Of a stretch of 39,268 nt of DNA, positions 30,281 to 37,909 are shown one piece after another (position 1 is the first letter of the stretch; the number at the start of each line of letters is the position of its first letter). Under the pieces are notes generated by a model. It saw nothing but the letters and a program-made list of their open reading frames with translations. It did no database searches and was not told where the DNA came from. The stretch is from Acidobacteriota bacterium (GTDB lineage Bacteria > Acidobacteriota > Terriglobia > 2-12-FULL-54-10), in the NCBI GenBank assembly GCA_022567475.1, contig JADFGZ010000003.1, forward strand, positions 1 through 39,268, written 5' to 3'. The position numbers were made by a program, and so were the translations under genes.

Positions 30281-30292
30281 GTTGAGCCTCCA
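30271..30292 (+). terminator. Hairpin at the moaA stop codon
   Basis: TGGAGGCT-GAGTTG-AGCCTCCA forms an 8-bp stem overlapping the last codons of moaA. There is no T run, so it is at best a weak or factor-dependent terminator or a stabilising 3' end. Confidence 0.3.
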
Positions 30293-30415
30293 GCAAACAC
30301 AAACAAAGAGGCGGCGCCCTCCTTCGCCCTCCCCGCCATTTCACCTCGCCCGCATGGAGTGCGCGTTGCAGTTTTTCCCCGGCTCTCTCTGGAGACAAAA
30401 ACTGGAGACGAAAAG

Positions 30416-31195
30416 ATGACGCCGGTCGCCCTGACCATCGCAGGGTCGGACCCATCCGGCGGGGCGGGCATTCAGGCGGACTTGAAAACGTTCCATCAGT
30501 ACGGTGTATACGGAACCAGCGTCCTGACTTTGCTGACGGTCCAGAACACCTGCCGCGTCAGTTCCGTCGAGCACCTGAGGCCGGACTTCGTTCTGGCGCA
30601 ACTGGATGCGGTGCTGGAGGACCTGCCTCCCCAAGCAGCCAAGACCGGCGCCCTCGGCACGCTGGAGATCATTGAGGCAATCGCGGAAAGAGCGGCTCAA
30701 TTCACCTTTCCCCTGGTGGTGGACCCGGTCATGATCAGCAAGCACGGAGCGCCGCTGATCCACGAAGACGCGCGGACCACCCTGGCCCGGAAACTGCTCC
30801 CGCACGCAACGCTGGTCACCCCGAATGTCCACGAGGCGATGGCGCTTTCGGGTCTTGAGTTCCGCGGCATGGATTCGCTGCATGAGGCGGCCAAAGCGAT
30901 TGCTGGATTGGGTCCACGGGCAGTCCTGGTGAAAGGCGGCCATCTGGTGGAGGAGGCCAGCGATGTTCTCTACATGGAGAACCGCTTCCAAATCTTTTCT
31001 GCAAAGCGCATCGCGACCTCGCATACGCACGGCACCGGCTGCACCTATTCGGCTGCGATCACCGCCGAGCTGGCCAAAGGAGCGGAGCTGATCCGCGCGG
31101 TGGAGGCTGCCAAGCGATACATCACCCGGGCCATTGAAACCAATCCCGCTCTCGGACACGGCTACGGGCCGGTGAATCACATGGCCCCGATCTGA
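30416..31195 (+). CDS. thiD: Hydroxymethylpyrimidine/phosphomethylpyrimidine kinase ThiD
   Basis: 259 residues from ATG 30416, preceded by GGAG eight bases away; an upstream in-frame extension to 30359 lacks similarity. ThiD phosphorylates HMP and HMP-phosphate in thiamine synthesis and salvage. The ribokinase-like fold is shown by 'IAGSDPSGGAGIQADLKTF' (8-26), 'DPVMISKHGAPLI', and the anion-hole motif 'HGTGCTYSAAI' (205-215) with catalytic cysteine. No other thi genes and no TPP riboswitch were seen. The radical SAM gene starts 34 bases after it in the same direction, so they may share a transcript. Confidence 0.94.
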   Translation: MTPVALTIAGSDPSGGAGIQADLKTFHQYGVYGTSVLTLLTVQNTCRVSSVEHLRPDFVLAQLDAVLEDLPPQAAKTGALGTLEIIEAIAERAAQFTFPLVVDPVMISKHGAPLIHEDARTTLARKLLPHATLVTPNVHEAMALSGLEFRGMDSLHEAAKAIAGLGPRAVLVKGGHLVEEASDVLYMENRFQIFSAKRIATSHTHGTGCTYSAAITAELAKGAELIRAVEAAKRYITRAIETNPALGHGYGPVNHMAPI

Positions 31196-31229
31196 CCCGA
31201 TTTATTTTTCTATGAGAAAATAGCGCAGT

Positions 31230-32639
31230 ATGAACGTTGTTCTTCTATCAACCTATGAACTGGGCCGGCAACCGTTTGGGCTGGCCTCGCCGGCGGCATG
31301 GCTGCGGGAGGCTGGCGCCACGGTCACCTGTTTGGACCTCTCCCGCACCGCCTTCGAGGAGGAACCGATCCGCTCGGCGGACCTGGTGGGTTTCTACGTT
31401 CCCATGCACACGGCCACCCGCATCGCCACGCTTCTGGCCGGACGAGTGAGGAAGTTGAACCCTCGGGCGCATCTGTGTTTCTTCGGCCTTTATGCTCCCG
31501 TCAACGAGAGCTTCCTGCGAAAGCTGGGAGCCGAGACGATCCTCGGCGGCGAGTTTGAAGCGGGACTGCTGGCACTCGTCGAAAGGTTGCAGACAACAAA
31601 CCAACAGACTGCCGGGCTCCCGCAGCACGAGCCGGTGATTTCAACCGCACGGCAACGGTTCCGTGTCCCGGACCGCAGTGGACTCCCCGCCCTGCGAGAC
31701 TATGCAAAACTCGATTGGGGCAACGGCGAACAGCGCGTGGTCGGGTACACGGAAGCGAGCCGGGGCTGCAAGCACCTTTGCCGCCACTGCCCGGTTGTGC
31801 CGGTCTATCAGGGCCGTTTCCGCGTTGTCCAGCGAGAAGTGGTGATCGAGGACATCCGGAGGCAGGTGGCGGCGGGAGCCTCGCACATCACCTTCGGCGA
31901 CCCGGACTTCTTCAACGGGGTCGGGCACTCCCTGGCGATTGTGGATGAACTTCACCGCGCCCACCCGCACCTCACCTACGATGCCACGATCAAGATCGAG
32001 CATCTGCTCCAGCATGCGCGGCACTTGAGAACGCTCCGCGACACCGGATGCCTGTTTGTGACGAGCGCGGTGGAAGCTGTCGATGACCGCGTGCTGCGCC
32101 TTCTGGACAAAGGCCACACGCGGGAAGACTTTGTGCAAGTGGTCAAGCTGGTTCGCAATGCGGGGCTGCATCTCTCGCCCACCTTTGTAACCTTTACGCC
32201 GTGGACATCGCTGGAAGGTTACCTGGATATGCTTTCGCTGATGGCCGAACTGGACTTGGCGGAGAGTATCGCCCCCATCCAGTTGGCCATTCGCTTGCTG
32301 ATCCCCGCCGGCTCAAGGCTCCTGGAACTGCCTGAAATGCGCGCACAGGTCGGAGAATTCGATGAGGGAGCGCTGAGTTATCCGTGGATACATCACGATG
32401 CCCGGGTGGAACAGTTGTTTCAGGATGTCCGCGAGACCGTGGGCCGGACGGAAGCTCTCGGCCAAACCCGCAGCGAAATCTTTTTCCAAGTTTGGGAGAT
32501 GGCCGAGCGCGCGGCTGGAAAGAAGGGCGCGGCCACTTTCAGGATGGAACCGCTCCCCGCACGGGCGACGATTCCCTACATCAACGAGCCCTGGTTCTGC
32601 TGAGCGGAGCCTACCGCAGAGCAGTTTGCTCTGGTTTAG
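31230..32639 (+). CDS. CUAEP-tail radical SAM selenoprotein (B12-binding-like N-terminus)
   Basis: Read through the TGA at 32601-32603 this is a 469-residue protein. Residues 1-120 resemble a B12-binding domain but lack the DxHxxG cobalamin ligand motif. The radical SAM cluster motif is C180-x3-C184-x2-C187 in 'SRGCKHLCRHCP'. The C-terminus reads 'INEPWFC', then TGA, then AEPTAEQFALV and TAG. A Cys-Sec-Ala-Glu-Pro tail is the hallmark of the CUAEP/CCAEP-tail radical SAM family, where Sec or Cys occupies the position. A hairpin at 32617-32633 fits a bacterial SECIS. A conventional gene caller would stop at 32603 and lose the tail. Start ATG 31230 has a weak ribosome binding site. Its substrate is unknown; an ATP-grasp gene follows. 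Confidence 0.88.
32601..32633 (+). other. Selenocysteine UGA codon and SECIS-like hairpin
   Basis: TGA at 32601-32603 is followed by a perfect 7-bp stem CAGAGCA/TGCTCTG (32617-32623 with 32627-32633) with loop GTT. The loop starts 21 nucleotides after the UGA with a G, satisfying the bacterial SECIS model, and sits inside the coding extension. Confidence 0.82.
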
Positions 32640-32659
32640 ACCATGTGCGGAAGACAGAA

Positions 32660-32680
32660 GTCAGGAGTCAGGAGTCAGAA
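32660..32680. repeat. Three tandem heptamers
   Basis: 'gtcagga', 'gtcagga', 'gtcagaa' in a row, 21 bases after the selenoprotein stop codon. Related 'gtgac' words occur 270 bases further on. Confidence 0.7.
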
Positions 32681-32723
32681 GAGGACAGTAACAAAAAGCG
32701 GTTTTACAACCTGCTTTAAGGTA

Positions 32724-32894
32724 TTGTCAGGGCACGGTTTCAACCGTGCCGAAGATGCAGTGCAATAAACACGGCTTCAGCCGCTGAGGTATGAAGCGGA
32801 CCTTCGATTCGCTGCGTTTGATAAGCCACCTCAGGCGCTAAAGCGCTTCTTGGAGAGGAACTGCAACGGCAGGACTAAAGTCGTGCCCTGACAA
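32724..32894. mobile_element. 171-bp palindromic element with 13-bp terminal inverted repeats
   Basis: 'ttgtcagggcacg' (32724-32736) and 'cgtgccctgacaa' (32882-32894) are perfect inverted repeats. The left end is itself part of the palindrome ggcacggtt-tc-aaccgtgcc (32731-32750), and the interior has 'aggcgctaaagcgctt' near 32832. Its core words are shared with the elements at 11-24 and 10791-10937. No coding capacity; a MITE- or REP-like element. Confidence 0.62.
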
Positions 32895-33056
32895 AACAAG
32901 GATAATTTTGAAGCAACTTTTAGTGACCAGTTGGCAGTGACCTGTCTCGTCATTTAACAGTTGTCACTCATCACTTGTCACTTATAAGTCCCTTCTCCAC
33001 TTGCATGGTAAATCGATCCCGGTAAAACTCTTTAGTCAAGCTCCTCCAGAAAAACA

Positions 33057-34331
33057 GTGCAGAAAAACCGTCTTTTATTGCTGTTCACCACCACCGGCTA
33101 TCAGGCCGCCACATTTAAGGAGGCCGCCGAAAAGCTCGGCATCGCCGTCGTGGCGGGCAGCGACCGCTGCCATGTATTGGAAGACCCCTGGCGGGACGGC
33201 GCTATTCCATTACGATTTGAAGAGCCCACTGCTTCTGTGGAATCTATTGTGCAATACGCTAGCCATCACAGGCTGGACGCAGTCCTCCCGGTTGGCGACA
33301 AACCCACCCTCACCGCCGCGATGGCCTGCCAGACGCTCGGTTTGTTGCACAACTCTCCCGCAGCCGTTCGGGCCTGTCGCGACAAGTATCAGTTCCGCCA
33401 GCTTCTCCAGTCCGCAGGGGTGGATGGCCCCGCCTTCTGCCGGTTTCCCGCGCAAAACGATCCTCCCTCCACTCCACCGGGGGTGGCATTTCCCTGCGTC
33501 CTGAAACCGTTGTCGCTCTCGGCCAGCCGGGGAGTGATCCGGGCGGACAACACAGAGCAATTCACCGCCGCATTCCGGAAAATCCAGGCGTTGCTCAAAA
33601 CGCCGGATATCCGAAGGACAAAAGACGAGGCAATCGAGTGGATACTAGCCGAAAGCTACCTGGAAGGGCCGGAAGTGGCCTTGGAGGGGATTCTCGACCG
33701 GGGCGCTTTGCAGGTCCTGGCCCTGTTTGACAAGCCGGACCCGCTGGAAGGCCCCTATTTTGAGGAGACGATCTACACGACTCCTTCCCGATTACCCGAA
33801 GCCACCCAGCATCAGATCATACGGTGCACAGAGCAAGCCATCGCGGCGGTGGGACTATCCCACGGGCCGATTCATGCCGAGCTGCGGCTGACGCCACAGG
33901 GTCCCCGGATTCTGGAAGTGGCAGCGCGCTCAATTGGCGGCCTCTGCTCCCGTTCGCTGCGGTTTGATGCGGGCATGTCACTTGAAGAGTTGATTATTCG
34001 CCATGCCCTGAAGCTGCCCATCGGCTCGGTACGCCGCGAGGCAGCCGCCTCCGGGGTGATGATGATTCCTGTTCCCGCAGCGGGAGTGCTGCTGGAGGTG
34101 AGGGGCCAAGAGAAGGCGCTCGAAACTCCGGGCATCGAGGAGATCCGCATTACGGCCAAAATACAGCAGACTCTGGTTCCCTGGCCGGAGGGTTCCAGCT
34201 ACCTGGGATTTATTTTCGCGCGCGCGGCTTCGTCTTCTTCCCCGGCGGCGGAGGAGGTTGAGGCCGCCTTGAGAACTGCCCACAGCAAGTTGCAATTTGT
34301 GATTTCCCCTGCCCTGCCCGTGGTGCGCTAG
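33057..34331 (+). CDS. ATP-grasp domain protein (carboxylate-amine ligase type)
   Basis: 424 residues. An N-terminal Rossmann-like part ('RLLLLFTTTGYQ', 'AVLPVGDKPTLTAAM') is followed by an ATP-grasp fold with 'KYQFRQLLQSAGVDGP', 'FPCVLKPLSLSASRGVI', 'EWILAESYLEGPEVALEG' and the metal-binding 'AELRLTPQGPRILEVAARSIGG'. Such enzymes activate a carboxylate as acyl-phosphate and join it to an amine, as in BacD/PurK-like dipeptide ligases. The GTG start has little ribosome binding site. It follows the selenoprotein radical SAM gene across a repeat-filled gap, so a functional link is possible but not shown. The substrate is unknown. Confidence 0.82.
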   Translation: MQKNRLLLLFTTTGYQAATFKEAAEKLGIAVVAGSDRCHVLEDPWRDGAIPLRFEEPTASVESIVQYASHHRLDAVLPVGDKPTLTAAMACQTLGLLHNSPAAVRACRDKYQFRQLLQSAGVDGPAFCRFPAQNDPPSTPPGVAFPCVLKPLSLSASRGVIRADNTEQFTAAFRKIQALLKTPDIRRTKDEAIEWILAESYLEGPEVALEGILDRGALQVLALFDKPDPLEGPYFEETIYTTPSRLPEATQHQIIRCTEQAIAAVGLSHGPIHAELRLTPQGPRILEVAARSIGGLCSRSLRFDAGMSLEELIIRHALKLPIGSVRREAAASGVMMIPVPAAGVLLEVRGQEKALETPGIEEIRITAKIQQTLVPWPEGSSYLGFIFARAASSSSPAAEEVEAALRTAHSKLQFVISPALPVVR

Positions 34332-34359
34332 GCGCGGCAGGACATTTCCCGGACGGGAT

Positions 34360-34641
34360 TTACTGCTTGGTCTGCTCAGGGACATAACCCGGAGGAAGCG
34401 CGGCGCCTTCGCCGAAAAAGTAATCCTCCATCTGCTGACGAACGATCTTTTGCGCCTCGCGCTCCACCAGGTTGAGCCGGTATTCGTTGACGACCATCTT
34501 CAGGTGCTCCAGCCACATTTTCCAGGCGTCCGCCGAGACATTCTCGTAGATGCGCTTGCCGAGATCGTTGTTGAAGGGAGGCTCCTCCAGGCCGGGAAGC
34601 TCACGCTGAAACTTGACGCATTTCACCATTTTTGGTGCCAT
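34360..34641 (-). CDS. YggX-family Fe(2+)-trafficking/oxidative damage protection protein
   Basis: 93 residues from ATG 34641, where AGGGAGG stands close upstream; a longer in-frame reading to 34704 adds a hydrophobic stretch with no family counterpart. The body matches YggX: 'MVKCVKFQRELPGLEEPPF', 'LGKRIYENVSADAWKMWLEH', 'MVVNEYRLNLVEREAQKIV' and 'QMEDYFFGEGA', including the single conserved N-terminal cysteine. YggX protects Fe-S proteins from oxidants and helps in iron handling. It is convergent with the ATP-grasp gene and lies among Fe-S and Mo-cofactor genes, which fits that role. Confidence 0.92.
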   Translation of the reverse strand: MAPKMVKCVKFQRELPGLEEPPFNNDLGKRIYENVSADAWKMWLEHLKMVVNEYRLNLVEREAQKIVRQQMEDYFFGEGAALPPGYVPEQTKQ

Positions 34642-34853
34642 TTTTCCTCCCTTTGTCGCGGCTCTTGCTGCCACCGAAGCGGCCAAACACACGGTCAGAC
34701 ACACCGTGATGATGCGGATGATGCGCAGGATATGCTCATCCCGCGAACAATCAGCCTACGAGCATTCTCCGCACCTTGTCAACGTTTAAGTATTTTTCGG
34801 AAAAAAGGAGAGAAGTTGAAAACCTCCTCGCCACTGCGATAACATAGCTGTAC

Positions 34854-35669
34854 ATGGATATATATGAGGAAATTACGCGACTGCGGAATTCTGGGATCAA
34901 GGCGGCCCTGGCTACCATAGTCAACGTCCGCGGCTCGATTCCCAGTTTTGAGTCCGCAAAGCTTTTGGTCCGCGAGGACGGCTCAATCGTAGGCACGGTG
35001 GGCGGAGGCTGCGTGGAGGCCGAGGTGTGGGCTGCCGCCCGCCAGGTGATCCAGGAAGAGAAGCCCCGCAAGCTGACTTTTGATCTGAACAACGATCCCT
35101 CCTACGACACCGGGCTGCTCTGTGGCGGGACCGTGGAGGTCTTTGTGGAGCCTATTCTTCCCACCCCGTTCCTGTACATTTTCGGAGCGGGCCACGTCTC
35201 CCTCAGCCTGTCCAAAGTGGCAACCGTCGCCGGGTTCAGCACGATCATCGTTGACGACCGCGACACCTACGCCAACCGGGAGCGGTTCCCCGAGGCGGCG
35301 GAGATTTACGCCGATGATTACGAGAAAGTTTTCGACCGGCTGCTTCCCAACAGCTCCTCCTTCCTGATCGCCGTCACCCGTGGACATCGCGACGACATGC
35401 GGGTGCTGCGCTGGGCCGTGGGGACGGCGACCCGCTACGTGGGCATGATCGGCAGCAAGCGCAAGGTTCTGGAGATCGTCAAACACTTGGAGCAGGAAGG
35501 AATCCCGCGGTCGCAGTTCGGGCGGGTGCACGCCCCGGTGGGCTTGGCAATCGGCGCCGTCACTCCGGAAGAGATAGCCGTCAGCGTTGTGGCCGAGATG
35601 ATCGCCGTGCGCCGCAACGCCCTCCAGGACGCCAAACCCCATCCCAAGTCGATCCTGGCAATCTCCTGA
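34854..35669 (+). CDS. XdhC/CoxI family molybdoenzyme maturation protein
   Basis: 271 residues. An N-terminal XdhC_CoxI segment includes 'TVGGGCVEAEVW' (48-59) and 'DTGLLCGGTVEVFVEP' (85-100), followed by a Rossmann-like domain starting 'YIFGAGHVSLSL' (108-119) and ending 'IGAVTPEEIAVSVVAEMIAV'. XdhC binds molybdenum cofactor, helps its sulfuration and delivers it to xanthine-dehydrogenase-family enzymes. The MocA-like gene follows after four bases, so the pair is clearly co-transcribed; together they suggest cofactor maturation (possibly the cytosine dinucleotide form) for a molybdenum hydroxylase that is not encoded in this window. No clear ribosome binding site precedes the ATG. Confidence 0.9.
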   Translation: MDIYEEITRLRNSGIKAALATIVNVRGSIPSFESAKLLVREDGSIVGTVGGGCVEAEVWAAARQVIQEEKPRKLTFDLNNDPSYDTGLLCGGTVEVFVEPILPTPFLYIFGAGHVSLSLSKVATVAGFSTIIVDDRDTYANRERFPEAAEIYADDYEKVFDRLLPNSSSFLIAVTRGHRDDMRVLRWAVGTATRYVGMIGSKRKVLEIVKHLEQEGIPRSQFGRVHAPVGLAIGAVTPEEIAVSVVAEMIAVRRNALQDAKPHPKSILAIS

Positions 35670-35673
35670 CGCG

Positions 35674-36318
35674 GTGGAACCCGTGCCTCTTCCCGAACCC
35701 TCCTCCAAAGCTGTAGCGGGAATCATCCTGGCCGCCGGTGAATCGAGGCGCATGGGGCGCGACAAAGCCCTGTTGCCTTTGGGGCAACGGAGCTTTTTGG
35801 GGCATTTGGCCGGGGCGCTGCAAGGAGAGGTTTCTCCGCTCCTGGTGGTTCTCGGACACCACGCGCAGGAGATCGAACGCCAAATCCCTCCTGCCGATGC
35901 CCTCGTCGTCCTGCAAAATCCGAACTATTCGCTGGGGCAATTGAGCTCTTTGCAGGTGGCGTTGCGGCATATCGAAAATCAACCGGTGGCGGGGGCTCTG
36001 GTATGTCTGGTGGACCATCCGGCCATCTCCAAGGAAGTAGTCCGGTTGCTGCTGGAACGATTTGCGAAAACACAGGCGCCGATTCTGATCCCCACCTGCC
36101 GGGGCCGCCGAGGACATCCGGTGCTGTTTGCCCGCCGGTTGTTCCAGGAATTGCTGGACGCGCCGCTGGAGGAGGGAGCGCGGTCGGTGGTCCGGAAACA
36201 TGCTGCGGAGGTGGAGCTGGCGGAAACCGGCGAGGAAGGAATTTTATTGGATATTGACAAGCCGGAGGACTATCAAGCGTTGCTGGCGCGGAGGGAGATG
36301 CTCACTGAATCCGGCTGA
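35674..36318 (+). CDS. MocA/MobA-like molybdenum cofactor nucleotidyltransferase
   Basis: 214 residues. The N-terminal signature 'GIILAAGESRRMGRDKALL' (16-34) is the nucleotide-binding loop of NTP transferases of the MobA/MocA group; 'VCLVDHPAI' holds the catalytic metal-binding aspartate. MocA adds CMP to molybdopterin to make the cytosine dinucleotide cofactor used by the xanthine dehydrogenase family; pairing with xdhC four bases upstream supports this over MobA (GMP). The start is GTG 35674. It ends 11 bases before the convergent IscU-like gene. Confidence 0.86.
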   Translation: MEPVPLPEPSSKAVAGIILAAGESRRMGRDKALLPLGQRSFLGHLAGALQGEVSPLLVVLGHHAQEIERQIPPADALVVLQNPNYSLGQLSSLQVALRHIENQPVAGALVCLVDHPAISKEVVRLLLERFAKTQAPILIPTCRGRRGHPVLFARRLFQELLDAPLEEGARSVVRKHAAEVELAETGEEGILLDIDKPEDYQALLARREMLTESG

Positions 36319-36329
36319 CTTGATCCGGC

Positions 36330-36686
36330 TCACTGGAGTTGGCGAAGCGCCTCGCGCAAAGCGTCTTCCGCCAGGACGCCGGCATGCCCGCTCGCAGGCG
36401 GCAACCCGCCGAGTCCGGCGCTGAGGTCGGCGGCTGACAGCTTTTTTGCTTCCTCCAGCGATTTTCCTTTGATGAGTTCGGTGAGCAGCGACCCGCAGGC
36501 GATGGACGCCACACAGCCACGGGTTTTGAAGCGGACATCCCGGAGATGCCCCTGCCCGGCCAGCAGGGAGAGTTGCATGATGTCTCCGCAGGCCGGGTTG
36601 CTGACCTCCACCGTCACGGCGGGGGACGGAAGCTCCCCCACGTTTCGAGGATTCTGGAAGTGGTCGAGCAGCAAATCGCTGTACAC
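36330..36686 (-). CDS. IscU/NifU-like scaffold protein lacking the third cysteine
   Basis: 118 residues with the IscU/NifU N-terminal fold: 'YSDLLLDHFQNPRNVGEL', 'NPACGD' (C33, D35), 'RFKTRGCVASIACGS' (C58, C64). The C-terminal motif that normally reads HC..LA.DA is 'GHAGVLAEDAL', so H101 is present but the third cluster cysteine (C106 in E. coli IscU) is A102. That residue is important for sulfur acceptance and cluster assembly, so the protein may be a specialised or degenerate scaffold. The GTG start has GGAGG close upstream, inside a 14-bp triplicated sequence. No cysteine desulfurase gene is adjacent. Confidence 0.88.
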   Translation of the reverse strand: MYSDLLLDHFQNPRNVGELPSPAVTVEVSNPACGDIMQLSLLAGQGHLRDVRFKTRGCVASIACGSLLTELIKGKSLEEAKKLSAADLSAGLGGLPPASGHAGVLAEDALREALRQLQ

Positions 36687-36693
36687 AAAGCCT

Positions 36694-36735
36694 CCACTAA
36701 TCTCAGACCAGTAATCTCAGACCAGTAATCTCAGA
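36694..36735. repeat. Three 14-bp tandem repeats upstream of the IscU-like gene
   Basis: On the minus strand TCTGAGATTACTGG occurs twice and TCTGAGATTAGTGG once, back to back; the last G of the third copy begins the ribosome binding site GGAGG. The rest of the gap up to 36928 holds a hairpin GTTCG/CGAAC near 36892-36911 and nothing else recognisable. Confidence 0.8.
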
Positions 36736-36928
36736 AAAAAATTGCTTCGCGCCCAGCCCGCAGTGTTCGATTCCAGCTTGCTTGGGTCGGACATACTAGC
36801 GTAGCGGAGAACAGACATCGGCTCAAGACAGATTGGACCGGGAGGCTGCTAGCAACCCTGGTGGTGTTCCACTGTAAGCGGGGAATGGGAGGACGTTCGA
36901 TGCAAACGAACCCGGCTCGGTGAGAGGC

Positions 36929-37909
36929 TTAATCCGGAGACCTCCTCCGTTGCTGATTCGCGCTATCCGTTCCTTCCCCCGCAGTCGGTGAGGCAGGTGA
37001 TTTGGAAGAAGGAGACGGCTCGACGTGAACCAGCACATCGGCTATCCACTCCAACTTCTGGCGGACATGGATGCGAACCTGGGTTGCAATCTCATGAGAT
37101 GCCCGCACTGTAATGTCTGGGTCCACTTCCAGATGCAAATCGACGTGGTATTGTAACCCCGTCTTTCGAGCGTAACATTTCTCGACCCCGCGCACATTCG
37201 GAACACTCAGGGCTGCCCTTCTGATGTTGACCATCAACTCCTCATTCGGCATGGTATCCACCAACTGCAAAGAGGCATCGCGGATCACGCGAAGGCCCGT
37301 GAAGATCACGATGACGCCCACCGCAAAACCTCCGTAATGGTCGGCCGCCAGGAAGTGCTCCGGGTCGTAGAGCGTGAGCCCTAAGGCGACAAGTGCCGCA
37401 AGTCCGGAGAGGATATCCACGGCATCGTTCCAGGCATCCGCGACGAGTCCCACACTGCGGATGCGCCGCCCGTGCCGAAATTTGAATGCCGACAAGAAGC
37501 TTTTGATGACAATCGCGGCGAGCAGAGGCCAGACCCCAAACATCGCTGGAGGCGGATGGATTTCACTGACCCTTTGCAAAGACCGAACACAGATTCCCAA
37601 GCCGGCGGCAGCTAAGATTAATCCAACGATTAAGCCGGCCAGCAATTCAAAACGCCCGTGGCCGTACGGATGATCCGCATCAGGAGGTTTGGATGCAACT
37701 ATCAATCCAAACAAAACCGTGGCTGAGGCTATCACATCGCCTGCGAATTCGACTCCCACTGCAACCACCGAAGTCGAGCGGGCCATTACTCCAAACAGCA
37801 CGTTTGCGATCGCGAGCAAACTGCTGGCAAGGACGCTCACCAGCGCAAGGCGTCTAGCGACGCGCAGTCTTGAAGCTGTAGAGGTGGAATCTAACTTCCC
37901 AAGCGACAA
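36929..37909 (-). CDS. Cation diffusion facilitator (CDF) family transporter
   Basis: 326 residues: six membrane segments in the first 230 residues, then a cytosolic ferredoxin-like domain ('MPNEELMVNIRRAALSVPNVRGV', 'QYHVDLHLEVDPDITVRASHEIA'). The family exports Zn, Mn, Fe, Co or Cd in exchange for protons; 'HPYGHGRFE' (80-88) is the usual loop signature. The transport site in TM2 and TM5, commonly D/H-x3-D with H-x3-D, reads E54-x3-D58 and N161-x3-D165. This may shift metal preference away from zinc. The start is TTG 37909 with a weak ribosome binding site. The C-terminal 25 residues are low-complexity Ser/Pro and basic. Confidence 0.88.
   Translation of the reverse strand: MSLGKLDSTSTASRLRVARRLALVSVLASSLLAIANVLFGVMARSTSVVAVGVEFAGDVIASATVLFGLIVASKPPDADHPYGHGRFELLAGLIVGLILAAAGLGICVRSLQRVSEIHPPPAMFGVWPLLAAIVIKSFLSAFKFRHGRRIRSVGLVADAWNDAVDILSGLAALVALGLTLYDPEHFLAADHYGGFAVGVIVIFTGLRVIRDASLQLVDTMPNEELMVNIRRAALSVPNVRGVEKCYARKTGLQYHVDLHLEVDPDITVRASHEIATQVRIHVRQKLEWIADVLVHVEPSPSSKSPASPTAGEGTDSANQQRRRSPD

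Larger units (their letters stand above)
32640..33056. other. 417-bp intergenic region made mostly of repeats
   Basis: Between the selenoprotein stop and the ATP-grasp start there is no gene. The region holds three heptamers, a palindromic element (32724-32894) and, at about 32924-32990, degenerate 'gtgac/gtcac' heptad words (caGTGACc, gttGTCACtcatcactTGTCACtt). Such heptad fields are common junk-like repeats in acidobacterial and cyanobacterial intergenic DNA. No promoter for the ATP-grasp gene was obvious. Confidence 0.6.

Noticed and set aside
36694-36735. CRISPR-like repeat array
   Set aside because: The 14-bp units are directly adjacent with no spacers and there are no cas genes in the window.
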